Notes: a model not told the origin generated them from the sequence alone. Positions 7,551 to 15,252 are shown, counted from the first letter of the stretch. The stretch: DNA of 15,363 nucleotides from Candidatus Poseidoniaceae archaeon (GCA_013329355.1 DUKK01000225.1:1-15363), one strand, 5' to 3'. Numbers and translations are program-made.

Positions 7551-8831
7551 ATGACGTCGTTCGTCGATTGCCTCCCCAGTGATATATCTGAAGTTCTTAA
7601 CCACATTGCTAGTAATGGTGGCGGCGCCTGGATTGTTGGTGGTGCAGTTCGTGATGCGGCAATGGGAATTGTACCGTCTGATATTGACCTCGCTACCGAT
7701 TTAAGGCCGGAGCAATTACTCAAAATATTCCCAACGGCAATTAAAACAGGCGTTGCTTTTGGAACTGTTACGGTAAAATCTGGTGATTATCTAATACAGA
7801 CCACAACGCTACGAGTGGATGGAGAATATCACGATGCTAGAAGACCTGATTCAGTCGAATATAATTTATCGCTAAAGCAAGATTTGCAAAGACGAGATTT
7901 TACCATAAATGCTATGGCCATTGATGTCGCCAGGAGACTCTACTACGATCCAAATAACGGTATTCATGACATTGAAAATTGCGTGATTAGGTCAGTCGGT
8001 AATCCTTACAAAAGAATCAATGAGGATGCTTTGAGAATCTTGAGAGCATTCCGCTTCTTGGGTCAATTGGAGGCCGCAAAATGGCGACTTGAGGAGCAAC
8101 TTTATGATGCAATTTCAGAATGTTCATACCTCATAGATGACTTGTCAAGAGAGAGAATATGGCAGGAATTACACAAAATATTGCGCTCCGACACTACCTG
8201 TGAAATTCTTATATCGATGATTAACACAGATGTTTTACCAATAGTATTTGACTGGGGCAGAGTGGACAGATCAAAATTAATTTCAGCCCTGCGTGAGAGA
8301 CCAAATTTAGATTATGCAGCCTTATTTGTCCTCCTAAATTATCAATTAGATCAGAGTGGATTAAATCAATTATGTAAAAGCCTGAAATTGTCTAAAAAGC
8401 ACACCAAAGAAATCTTATCAACCTCGGAAAAGGCAAGAATTATTCCCACCGATGAACCAGCGTATTTGCGACTTTATCGACATTTGAGTGGCGAGCGTTA
8501 CCAAAGCATACTACGGCTGGCTGAGGTTTTATGTCGTCATAATATGGTTGAGAAACTATCACACATGGACGCAAAATACTACAGACAAATCATTGTCGCA
8601 ATTAGGAAACTACCACCCCTGTCAAACCCGGAGCAGCTTATTGACGGAAATTGGCTTATGGCGATAACCAACATAAAGCAGGGTGAGAAACTAGGCAGAC
8701 TGAAAGAATGGATGTATAGATTACAGATAGAAAATGACTGGAGCACTATCACTGAAGTCGAACGATGTCTCGCCTCAATACATTGGCAGAGCGATGATTT
8801 TGAGTCATGGCCCAAAATGCGCTTGGTATGA
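7551..8831 (+). CDS. cca: Class II (bacterial-type) CCA-adding tRNA nucleotidyltransferase
   Basis: All class II nucleotidyltransferase motifs are visible. The head has VGGAVRD (29-35) and PSDIDLAT (42-49, catalytic D44 and D46), then FGTVTV (70-75), then TTTLRVDGEYHDARRPDSV (84-102), RRDFTINAMA (114-123), motif D NEDALRILRAFRF (157-169) and LSRERIWQEL (198-207). Residues 210-426 are helical, as in the body and tail of CCA enzymes; no HD domain is seen. The enzyme adds or repairs the CCA end of tRNA; A-adding or poly(A)-polymerase relatives share these motifs and cannot be excluded. Archaea normally use the unrelated class I enzyme, so this gene looks transferred from bacteria. ATG 7551 is chosen as it leaves a normal N-terminal helix before the first motif; an ATG at 7479 would overlap the ParB-fold gene's longer frame. 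Confidence 0.85.
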   Translation: MTSFVDCLPSDISEVLNHIASNGGGAWIVGGAVRDAAMGIVPSDIDLATDLRPEQLLKIFPTAIKTGVAFGTVTVKSGDYLIQTTTLRVDGEYHDARRPDSVEYNLSLKQDLQRRDFTINAMAIDVARRLYYDPNNGIHDIENCVIRSVGNPYKRINEDALRILRAFRFLGQLEAAKWRLEEQLYDAISECSYLIDDLSRERIWQELHKILRSDTTCEILISMINTDVLPIVFDWGRVDRSKLISALRERPNLDYAALFVLLNYQLDQSGLNQLCKSLKLSKKHTKEILSTSEKARIIPTDEPAYLRLYRHLSGERYQSILRLAEVLCRHNMVEKLSHMDAKYYRQIIVAIRKLPPLSNPEQLIDGNWLMAITNIKQGEKLGRLKEWMYRLQIENDWSTITEVERCLASIHWQSDDFESWPKMRLV

Positions 8832-8870
8832 AGCCACCATATTCAAAAGTGATGGATACTACGCTCATTC

Positions 8871-9995
8871 ATGTTCAGTGGTAGAATCTCCGAGGCTGTT
8901 GCTAAGCAGATTGAGAAGAAAATAGCAGACAATAACGATTTGAATTCTCTGTCAAACTCAGAACTAGCAAACCTCGCAGTAGAATTTGTTGGTGATGCGC
9001 CACCCTCGCATGTCCCAAGAGAAACTGTAATCGAAATATTATCACAACAACCGCAAATCTCTGAATGGAGAACTACGATAAAAGAGCGTGCATTGGAGAC
9101 CGCTAAAGAAAAAGTATCCGATGTGGTAGCGAATGTCGACCCCAGAATGGCAGACATGATTAAACAACAATTTGGTCAGTGGCTCCAAAATTCCGGACTT
9201 TCAAGCGTTGAAATCACGACAAAAATTGATACCAATTCAGATGGGAAAATTACCGAAGAGGAATTAAATCGTTTTATCCAAAACCTTTCCGGAACAAACC
9301 CTCCAGATTGGGTTTCTGTAACTCTTATGAGCATCCTTGACACCGATAAGAATGGCGTAATTGAAGTCCAGGAATTGTGGAATTATCTTGGAGCAATTGG
9401 CTTTGATGTCCCGAATGTCAATCAAATTAGCCAGGAAACTGAGCAACACGATACTCCCGCTGACCAGCAAAATGATGGGAAAAGCATGATTGATGATGAA
9501 CTTGTTATCGATAATGAGCCTAGTCAAGTTGAGCAAACCGAACCTGTAGTAGAGGTCACACACACTGAGGCGGTTGATACTGAAGTGGTAATCGAGCCAA
9601 CAAATCAAGTATCCCAACCAGTCTCAGACCAACACTATGAAGAAACAGAATCAAGCGTAGTTACCTCTATAGAAATAGGCATAGAAAGGTTACATCAAAC
9701 TAGACTACACAGAGAGTCGAATGAAGTAATCGAATCAACTGGACCTGGTGATTGCCAACTAATGGTTGAGAGGGTTGAACGAACGCTGATGGTGATGGAC
9801 AATTACCGCGGTGGAATGACTGCTACTGGTTTATTAGATGGTGGGCCATATACTGTTGCTGTGCTATTTGAACCCGAATTAAATGATTTAATCGAGCATA
9901 GTGTTGGTAAGAAATTAGCTTTTACTGGAGTATTATTTGATTGGTCAAGTGGGCTCAGACAAGCAAAGCTCAAGGCTACTGAGTTAGAGTATTGA
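8871..9995 (+). CDS. EF-hand protein with acidic linker and possible OB-fold C-terminal domain
   Basis: Two canonical EF-hand calcium loops are present: DTNSDGKITEEE (120-131) and DTDKNGVIEVQE (157-168), both with the expected Asp/Asn at positions 1, 3 and 5, Gly at 6, Ile at 8 and Glu at 12. They are joined by helices with the right spacing for a paired EF-hand domain. The N-terminal 110 residues are helical. Residues about 190-270 are an acidic, Gln/Glu/Thr/Val-rich low-complexity linker. The C-terminal 80 residues (about 295-372) show alternating short strands, with ATGLLDGGPYTVAVLFEP and GKKLAFTGVLFDW, and could be an OB-fold. No signal peptide or membrane segment is visible, so it is likely cytoplasmic. 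The start ATG is 39 bp after the CCA gene. Its TGA abuts the convergent dehydrogenase stop. Its target is unknown. Confidence 0.75.
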   Translation: MFSGRISEAVAKQIEKKIADNNDLNSLSNSELANLAVEFVGDAPPSHVPRETVIEILSQQPQISEWRTTIKERALETAKEKVSDVVANVDPRMADMIKQQFGQWLQNSGLSSVEITTKIDTNSDGKITEEELNRFIQNLSGTNPPDWVSVTLMSILDTDKNGVIEVQELWNYLGAIGFDVPNVNQISQETEQHDTPADQQNDGKSMIDDELVIDNEPSQVEQTEPVVEVTHTEAVDTEVVIEPTNQVSQPVSDQHYEETESSVVTSIEIGIERLHQTRLHRESNEVIESTGPGDCQLMVERVERTLMVMDNYRGGMTATGLLDGGPYTVAVLFEPELNDLIEHSVGKKLAFTGVLFDWSSGLRQAKLKATELEY

Positions 9996-11165
9996 TTACT
10001 TTAGCGAGCGAGCAATAACAATGCGTTGGACTTCTTGTGTGCCCTCATATATCTGGGTAATTTTGGCATCTCTGAAGAAGCGCTCGACTGGGAATTCCTT
10101 GGTATACCCGTATCCTCCCAATACTTGAATTGCTCTTTCTGTTACCCACATAGCAGTATCCCCGGCAAACAGCTTTGCCATACTTGCCTCTTGAGTGTGT
10201 CTTTGACCACCGTTTTCGTAGTGTTCTTGCTTGGCCCAGGATGCTCGATAGACTAAATCCCTTGCAGCTTGGATTCTCGTAGCCATATCGGCAAGGTAAT
10301 TCATTATCATTTGATGGTGTGCAATCGGCTTACCGAAGGCCTCCCTCTCGTGTGAGTAGTTTAGCGCCGCTTCATATGCCCCCTGAGCGATACCTAGTGC
10401 TTGAGCTGCAATACCGATGCGACTGTTATCTAGTGCGTTCATTGCTATCGGAAAACCGTTGCCGACACCTTTGAGCACATTCTCAACAGGAACTTTGCAA
10501 TTGCTGAGAACTAATGTGCAGGTGTCTGAGGAACGAATACCTAACTTATCCTCTTTCTTACCTACCGAAAAGCCGTCAAATGATGACTCAACAATAAATG
10601 CGGTTGTTCCACCGTGTTTTTTAATTCCGTAATCTGGATGGTCCACGTCTTTAGCAAATAAGACGATTATGTCAGCCTGAGCACCATTGGTAACCCACAT
10701 TTTTTCACCGTTGAGGATGTAGTGTTTACCATCATCTGACAACTTTGCTTTACAAATCATAGCTGCAGCATCAGTTCCAGCTCCTGACTCAGAAAGTGAG
10801 TAAGCGCCTACCTCTCCGGCAGCAAGGCGGGATAGATACTTTCGCTTCTGCTCTTCATCACCATGCAGTGCTATAGTTTTTGCACATAGCCCAACATGAA
10901 CACAAAACATTACACCAAATGATGGATCCACTCTAGAGAGTTCCTCAACAATTATCGATTCTGATATGTCATCGACTGGTGAACCACCATATTTTTCTGG
11001 TATAGTTACCCCTTGTAAACCAAACTCGAGGAATTGTTGCCATTCATCGCTAGGCGGAATCTGATTGGCATCTCTGTGTTCAGCAGTAGGGGCTAAAACT
11101 GACTCAGCAAAATCTCTAACTAGTTCCCGAATCATTTGTTGTTCATCACTTTCGGCGTAGTTCAT
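9996..11165 (-). CDS. Acyl-CoA dehydrogenase (FAD-dependent)
   Basis: The 389-residue protein is a typical short/medium-chain acyl-CoA dehydrogenase, oxidising acyl-CoA to trans-2-enoyl-CoA with FAD and passing electrons to electron-transfer flavoprotein. The sequence shows SLSESGAGTDAAA (123-135), the WVTNGAQADI motif (157-166), an arginine-rich REAFGKPI (274-281), GGYGYTKEFPVERFFRDAKI (350-369), and the catalytic base E374 in IYEGTQEVQR. Length matches the family's roughly 380-390 residues. ATG 11165 is preferred over TTG 11189: a GGGAGAG sits 2 nt upstream of the ATG, and family members begin with a helix like MNYAESDEQQM. The substrate chain length is not readable. It diverges from the GcvH-like gene across 120 bp. 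Confidence 0.95.
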   Translation of the reverse strand: MNYAESDEQQMIRELVRDFAESVLAPTAEHRDANQIPPSDEWQQFLEFGLQGVTIPEKYGGSPVDDISESIIVEELSRVDPSFGVMFCVHVGLCAKTIALHGDEEQKRKYLSRLAAGEVGAYSLSESGAGTDAAAMICKAKLSDDGKHYILNGEKMWVTNGAQADIIVLFAKDVDHPDYGIKKHGGTTAFIVESSFDGFSVGKKEDKLGIRSSDTCTLVLSNCKVPVENVLKGVGNGFPIAMNALDNSRIGIAAQALGIAQGAYEAALNYSHEREAFGKPIAHHQMIMNYLADMATRIQAARDLVYRASWAKQEHYENGGQRHTQEASMAKLFAGDTAMWVTERAIQVLGGYGYTKEFPVERFFRDAKITQIYEGTQEVQRIVIARSLK

Positions 11166-11243
11166 AACTCTCCCATTAACCGCCAACAACCCGACTCACT
11201 TAACCCGTTTGCTATTTAGGTAAATCAGTGAATACCCCAATTC

Positions 11244-11252
11244 TTCATATAC
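11244..11252 (+). promoter_or_regulatory. Possible TATA box for the GcvH-like/hpt/dph2 run
   Basis: TTCATATAC lies about 38 bases before the TTG start of the GcvH-like gene, in the 120-bp divergent gap. That distance and AT content fit an archaeal TATA element with a short leader. It is followed at 11274-11278 by GGAGG, a strong ribosome-binding site 7 bases before the start, which also favours the TTG start. Assignment of the TATA element is tentative. Confidence 0.35.
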
Positions 11253-11285
11253 GATGTCTAAGAGGCGCGGGCAGGAGGAATCATT

Positions 11286-11687
11286 TTGGATGAAGAAACC
11301 GTTGAATTTAATGTTGCACACAATAGAAAATACTCCACAGATCACTTGTGGTATCAAGAAAAAGATGAACGTCTGATGATTGGCGTAAGTGAGTTCTTGA
11401 GACTCGAAATTGGCGATGTCTTGAGAGTGATACTGCCCCAAGCCGAAACAGAAGTCGATGAAGGCGATGGAATGTTCTCAATATGGACTGCCGAAGAAAA
11501 GAAACCATTTCCCGCCCCATTCTCTGGACTAATTGCTGAAGTCAATGGTGAAGTTGAGATCAATCCAGACTTAGCAAATGACTCGGCTTATGACCTCGGT
11601 TGGATAATCATACTCGAACCTCATGACCTTGACTTAGAACTTCTATTGGACCCCGATGAATACGTAGAATATCTGGCTGAACTGTGA
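11286..11687 (+). CDS. GcvH-like protein, lipoyl lysine position changed
   Basis: The 133-residue protein is homologous to the glycine cleavage H protein: YSTDHLWYQ (17-24), IGVSEF (32-37), LEIGDVLRVILP (40-51), APFSGLIAEVNGEV (77-90), GWIIIL (105-110), and a C-terminal LLDPDEYVEYL (120-130). In H proteins the lipoylated lysine lies seven residues before the APVSG alanine, in ESVKA; here that position is E70, with K72 and K73 two and three residues later. This may be a non-lipoylated paralog, or the modified lysine may have shifted. The TTG start is supported by GGAGG at 11274-11278, 7 bases upstream. The stop overlaps the hpt start as GTGA, so the two are co-transcribed. Glycine-cleavage function is therefore doubtful, and no other GCV gene is in the window. 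Confidence 0.75.
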   Translation: MDEETVEFNVAHNRKYSTDHLWYQEKDERLMIGVSEFLRLEIGDVLRVILPQAETEVDEGDGMFSIWTAEEKKPFPAPFSGLIAEVNGEVEINPDLANDSAYDLGWIIILEPHDLDLELLLDPDEYVEYLAEL

Positions 11688-12274
11688 AGTTTCTGGTGAA
11701 CCTCATGGAACAGATGGATATTCTGAAACAGAGTTTAAGCAACGCGCCAGTAATCTGGAAGGGTGACTACCCTTACTTTATACACCCAATTACCGATGGA
11801 GTGCCAAGATTAAATCCTCATGTCTTGGAAGCAATCATAGACCTATCCTGTGAATTGGTCAACTGGCAAGACATTGATGTTATTCTCGGCATCGAAGCGA
11901 TGGGCCTCCCATTACTAGCCCCGCTATCCGTGCGAACTGGTATACCGATGGTAATCGCTAGAAAGCGACAATATGGTTTGGAAGGCGAGATTGAAATTAG
12001 CCAAGAGACTGGTTATTCAAAAGGAAGTTTATTCCTCAACGATATCAAACCTGGTGAGAAGATTGCGATAATTGATGATGTTTTATCGACGGGTGGAACC
12101 ATGAAATGCGTCATAGAAGGCATAAAAAAGACCGGCGCAACCATACAAAATACTATCATTGTTGTCGAAAAGGGCAACGGTATGGAGAGGCTCAAGTCAG
12201 ATTATCCAAACATTCAGTTTGACTCTCTAGTAAAACTTGAGATGATTGGCGACAGAATTGTTATTCTTAATTAG
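11684..12274 (+). CDS. hpt: Archaeal hypoxanthine/guanine phosphoribosyltransferase
   Basis: This type I phosphoribosyltransferase (196 residues from GTG 11684) converts hypoxanthine or guanine plus PRPP to the nucleotide in purine salvage. It has the archaeal Hpt signatures SLSNAPV (17-23), the YPYFIHPITDGVPRL stretch (29-43), GIEAMGLP (69-76), RKRQYGLEGE (93-102), and the PRPP loop IIDDVLSTGGT (129-139) with the two catalytic aspartates. Fold and length match this family rather than GfcR or bacterial Apt. Possible starts are GTG 11684 (4-bp GTGA overlap with the GcvH-like stop), ATG 11705 and ATG 11714; family members start at the equivalent of MDILKQSL, so the longer form has about ten extra residues. 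The following Dph2 gene is 3-12 bp away, suggesting one transcript. Confidence 0.9.
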   Translation: MKFLVNLMEQMDILKQSLSNAPVIWKGDYPYFIHPITDGVPRLNPHVLEAIIDLSCELVNWQDIDVILGIEAMGLPLLAPLSVRTGIPMVIARKRQYGLEGEIEISQETGYSKGSLFLNDIKPGEKIAIIDDVLSTGGTMKCVIEGIKKTGATIQNTIIVVEKGNGMERLKSDYPNIQFDSLVKLEMIGDRIVILN

Positions 12275-12277
12275 GAG

Positions 12278-13393
12278 TTGAACGAATTGGACCTGGAAAG
12301 ACATGAATTTCAACTCGACGAATTAGTTGACAGAATCAAAAAAAATGACCTAAAATTAGTGGCCTTACAGGTTCCTGAAGGCTTGAAGATGCAAGCCTTG
12401 GAGATGATGGACCAAATAGAAACTGAAACCTCTGCAAGGGTGGTTCTATCTGCTGACCCATGTTATGGGGCTTGCGACCTAGTGCACGACAAAATGCAGA
12501 ACATTGGTGTCGACTTAGTGGCACACATGGGCCACTCACAAATGAATATCGACTCTGGTATGCCTACTCAGTTTATTCCTGTAACCTATCAAGGCAGTCC
12601 CGAAATCGCTCCTGTCCTGCCCTATCTGCATGCTCACCGAGAAATTGCTAAGAGCAGAATTAACGAATCTCAAGGACCCGTATTATCCGAATTAGAAGCA
12701 CTGGATAAATTCGAGGATATGGTGGGCAGAGTTGCACCGTTGACCGATACGAAACTAGGGCTGGTTGGGAGCATACAACATCTGCACCTGTTGCCGACCT
12801 TCAAGCAACATTTCGAAGACGCCGGCTTTGATGTTACAATCCCCATAGGGGGTGCCAGATTGTCATTTCCGGGACAAGTCCTCGGTTGTAATTACTCTGG
12901 CGATGACCCTACAGTAGGCCACTATGTGTTTCTAGGTAGTGGCGATTTCCACCCAATAGGATTAGTTTTGCACACCGGAAAACCGCTTGCTATGCTTGAC
13001 CCATATTCTGGCGAAGCAAGAGAAATGGGTAGAGAAAGAATTGAGAGGATTCTGCGGCAAAGGTCAGGATTAATCATGTCTTCAATGGACAAAGAGAGAT
13101 TTGGTATACTGATTGGAGCTAAACCTGGACAAATGCGGAGAAATCTAGCACTGAGGTTAAAGCGTATGCTCGAAAAACAGGGCAAAAAAGGCTTCTTGCT
13201 AGCCATGGAACACGTAGGTCCAGAATTGATTGACTTCTATCCAGTCGACGTTTTTGTAAACACAGCATGCCCAAGAATCGCCATTGATGATGCGGTAAAA
13301 TATGCGAAACCCATGATTACTCCGTATGAATTACAAGTTGTTCTTGGCGAGAAGAAATGGGAAAATGGGTATAAATTCGACCAAATACACTGA
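12278..13393 (+). CDS. dph2: Diphthamide synthase Dph2, archaeal radical SAM-like enzyme
   Basis: The protein makes the first step of diphthamide on elongation factor 2, moving the 3-amino-3-carboxypropyl group of AdoMet to a histidine. The three cysteines that bind the [4Fe-4S] cluster are visible in the family's positions: C62 in SADPCYGACD (58-67), C204 in GQVLGCNYSG (199-208), and C331 in VNTACPRIAID (327-337). The order of the three homologous domains and the 371-residue length match archaeal Dph2 homodimers. TTG 12278 is the nominal start, but GGAG at 12274-12277 would be directly against it; TTG 12287, 9 bases after GGAG, may be the true start. The gene follows hpt by at most 12 bp. 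Diphthamide is archaeal/eukaryotic, which helps fix the domain of the host. Confidence 0.95.
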   Translation: MNELDLERHEFQLDELVDRIKKNDLKLVALQVPEGLKMQALEMMDQIETETSARVVLSADPCYGACDLVHDKMQNIGVDLVAHMGHSQMNIDSGMPTQFIPVTYQGSPEIAPVLPYLHAHREIAKSRINESQGPVLSELEALDKFEDMVGRVAPLTDTKLGLVGSIQHLHLLPTFKQHFEDAGFDVTIPIGGARLSFPGQVLGCNYSGDDPTVGHYVFLGSGDFHPIGLVLHTGKPLAMLDPYSGEAREMGRERIERILRQRSGLIMSSMDKERFGILIGAKPGQMRRNLALRLKRMLEKQGKKGFLLAMEHVGPELIDFYPVDVFVNTACPRIAIDDAVKYAKPMITPYELQVVLGEKKWENGYKFDQIH

Positions 13394-13427
13394 TGAATAT
13401 ATCACTACCAGAGGTGAAAATTGAGTT

Positions 13428-13450
13428 TGTGGTCCAGAAATTAGACCACA
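13428..13450. promoter_or_regulatory. Perfect 7-bp inverted repeat before orc1
   Basis: TGTGGTC and GACCACA are exact complements separated by nine bases, in the 70-bp gap between dph2 and orc1, and are followed by a TCTTTT tract. This could be a hairpin attenuator or terminator of the upstream operon, a dyad operator for autoregulation, or a minimal Orc1-binding site. It does not obviously match the longer origin recognition boxes known in other archaea. Confidence 0.4.
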
Positions 13451-13463
13451 TCTTTTAGAACGG

Positions 13464-14681
13464 TTGGCAACAGCCTTTACTGGTATGGTGGACTATCTAG
13501 ACCGGATTGGTGCGGGTTATGTTATTCATGATCCTGAACCACTAGATTTTGATTATGTCCCACAACAAATTGTTTGTCGTGAGCAATACCAGAACCAATT
13601 AGCTGCAAGGTTTGCTTCTATAGATAGACTAGAGTCTAGTTGCAGAGCTGTTATCACCGGACCGGTCGGAAGTGGTAAAACCGTGCTAGTGAAAACCTTC
13701 TGTCGCGACCTTCAGAGACACCTAGTTAACCGAAGAACCATCAACGTCGCTCATGTGAATTGCCGAAATGCTTCAACCAGTACTCGTGTAGTACAACGCA
13801 TTTTACATGCAATAGATCCAGGCCACCCAGACCGTGGTTTATCGATTGGAGAATTGCTACTCAGCCTACGGAAACTGACTAGAAGAAATTCCTCACATCT
13901 AATCGTCATATTGGATGAAGTAGATCATATGCTTAGAAAATCAGGCGATGATATACTCTATCAATTACTCAGAATTGATGAAGACCAGGAAGGCAAGGGG
14001 ACGCTGTCACTGATTTTAATCAGCCAGGAACAGGTTCTTGATGTACTAGAAACTGCAGTTATCTCGAGGATGGGTAAAACGAATCTAATAAAAATTCCAT
14101 CATATAGGGAAGATGAATTATTTAAAATCGCCTCACAGAGGGCCGAATTGGCTTTGGTAAATGGATCATACACCGAAGAAATTGTCCGCTTAATAGCACA
14201 AAAATCAGCGCCGATAGGTGACGCTCGATTAGCCATCGAACTGCTAAAGGCTGCCGCAGAATCTTGTGAAATACGCCAAGACGACCATACTGAGAGAGCA
14301 ATTAGTATTGATGATGTCCATGCCAAAGATGAGATTTTATCAGTTGACATGGTCTCAGAAATCAACGCTGTTGAAGGACTAAAACCTCATGCTATGTTCG
14401 TATTATTAGCCATCTGCCGGAGATTAAAGAAGGATACCTCGATGACTACAGGGGATGTTGAAAATCTCTATGCAGTAGTTTGTGAGGAGTATGAAGAATC
14501 TATGAAAAGTCACACAACATTATGGAAATACTTGAAAGAAATGGAGAATCGTCAGTTAATCAAAACAAGAATTTCAACCGTCAACGACGGCCGGGGCAGA
14601 ACCACTCATCTCAGTATGCCACATTTCCTACCAAGTGATATTGCAAGCAGGCTTGAAATGCTAATAAAAAAGCGCTTGTGA
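13464..14681 (+). CDS. orc1/cdc6: Orc1/Cdc6 replication initiator
   Basis: The protein is an archaeal Orc1/Cdc6 AAA+ ATPase that marks replication origins and helps load the MCM helicase. It shows VCREQYQNQL (37-46), Walker A GPVGSGKT (66-73), Walker B VILDEVD (148-154), sensor-1 region LILISQEQ (183-190), sensor-2 GDARLAIELL (252-261), and a C-terminal winged-helix domain from about 295. The sensor-1 motif usually reads ISND; here it is ISQE, so the asparagine is missing by eye alignment. The 405-residue length is typical. The start is TTG 13464, with ATG 13485 as an alternative; an in-frame stop at 13422 bars a long extension. It lies 70 bp after dph2, with the inverted repeat described above in the gap. 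Confidence 0.92.
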   Translation: MATAFTGMVDYLDRIGAGYVIHDPEPLDFDYVPQQIVCREQYQNQLAARFASIDRLESSCRAVITGPVGSGKTVLVKTFCRDLQRHLVNRRTINVAHVNCRNASTSTRVVQRILHAIDPGHPDRGLSIGELLLSLRKLTRRNSSHLIVILDEVDHMLRKSGDDILYQLLRIDEDQEGKGTLSLILISQEQVLDVLETAVISRMGKTNLIKIPSYREDELFKIASQRAELALVNGSYTEEIVRLIAQKSAPIGDARLAIELLKAAAESCEIRQDDHTERAISIDDVHAKDEILSVDMVSEINAVEGLKPHAMFVLLAICRRLKKDTSMTTGDVENLYAVVCEEYEESMKSHTTLWKYLKEMENRQLIKTRISTVNDGRGRTTHLSMPHFLPSDIASRLEMLIKKRL

Positions 14682-14714
14682 GCCAAAATCAACGTCTCTG
14701 ATTTATCCGGTGAG

Positions 14715-14723
14715 CATAAATAC
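14715..14723 (+). promoter_or_regulatory. Possible TATA box for the S6e gene
   Basis: CATAAATAC sits about 42 bases before the ATG of the S6e gene, in the 79-bp gap after orc1. The distance would put the transcription start about 15 bases before the ATG, just ahead of the AGAGG ribosome-binding site (14749-14753). It suggests the ribosomal-protein and aIF2-gamma pair has its own promoter. Confidence 0.4.
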
Positions 14724-14760
14724 AGGTCTCTGTTGGCCAATGTGTCTTAGAGGCGTGATT

Positions 14761-15252
14761 ATGGCTACTGGTTCACAAGGAGAGTTTGTTGCTGTCGTAA
14801 ATGATACTGACCCAAAAAGCAACGGTAAAGCATACTCATTGAAAATTACGGGCAACAATTACTCGCAGATTTTAGGAAAGAAAATTGGCGATGTCGTTGA
14901 TGGAATTTTCGTAGGCGAGGGTGACAAAACTTTGTCCGGGTACAAACTGCAGATAACTGGTGGTGCTGATAAGACGGGAACGCCCCTTAGAAGAGACTTA
15001 GAGGGCGGCTCAAGGCAGTCAATCCTAGTGACACGTTCAACCGGTTTCAAAGGACATAGTTTAGTGTTCAAAACCAAGGGTGGTGAGAAGAAGCGATTCC
15101 GCTACAAACCAGACGGCCTACGCAAGCGCAGAAACTTTCGTGGCAACACTGTAAATCAAGACACAAGACAAATCAATCTCAAAGTTGTTGAAGCCGGTAA
15201 GAAAGCCCTAGCAGATATTCTTGCCGCAGAAAGCGAGGAAACATCGGAGTGA
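14761..15252 (+). CDS. rps6e: Ribosomal protein S6e (eS6)
   Basis: This 163-residue protein of the small ribosomal subunit shows NDTDPKSNGKAYSLKIT (14-30), LGKKIGDVVDG (38-48), LSGYKLQITGGADKTGTPLRRD (61-82, matching the usual GyklxITGGSDkxGfPMR), a basic C-terminal half ending in KKRFRYKPDGLRKRRNFRGNTV (109-130), and NLKVVEAGKKAL (139-150). The ATG at 14761 is chosen because AGAGG lies 7 bases upstream and archaeal S6e starts near here; the longer GTG 14710 frame adds an unconserved 17 residues. The N-terminus still has about ten residues more than most archaeal S6e. The gene precedes aIF2-gamma by 36 bp, the conserved archaeal order. The basic eukaryotic-type tail is short, as expected in archaea. 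Confidence 0.93.
   Translation: MATGSQGEFVAVVNDTDPKSNGKAYSLKITGNNYSQILGKKIGDVVDGIFVGEGDKTLSGYKLQITGGADKTGTPLRRDLEGGSRQSILVTRSTGFKGHSLVFKTKGGEKKRFRYKPDGLRKRRNFRGNTVNQDTRQINLKVVEAGKKALADILAAESEETSE

Noticed and set aside
7427..7723. Long N-terminal extension of the ParB-fold gene
   Set aside because: The extra 99 codons run antisense across the start of the CCA gene, are Ser/Pro-rich, and have no relation to the family; the frame is probably open by chance.
8832..8870. CATATTCA as a TATA box for the EF-hand gene
   Set aside because: It is only about 28-34 bases from the start and imperfect; co-transcription from the CCA gene is just as likely.
9264..9617. 117-residue minus-strand frame inside the EF-hand gene
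   Set aside because: It is antisense to a gene with clear EF-hand motifs, and the hydrophobic look comes from the complement of acidic Glu/Asp codons.
14710..14760. GTG 14710 start for S6e
   Set aside because: The extra 17 residues (Cys, Trp and Pro-rich) are not S6e-like, and the TATA-like element and AGAGG point to ATG 14761.
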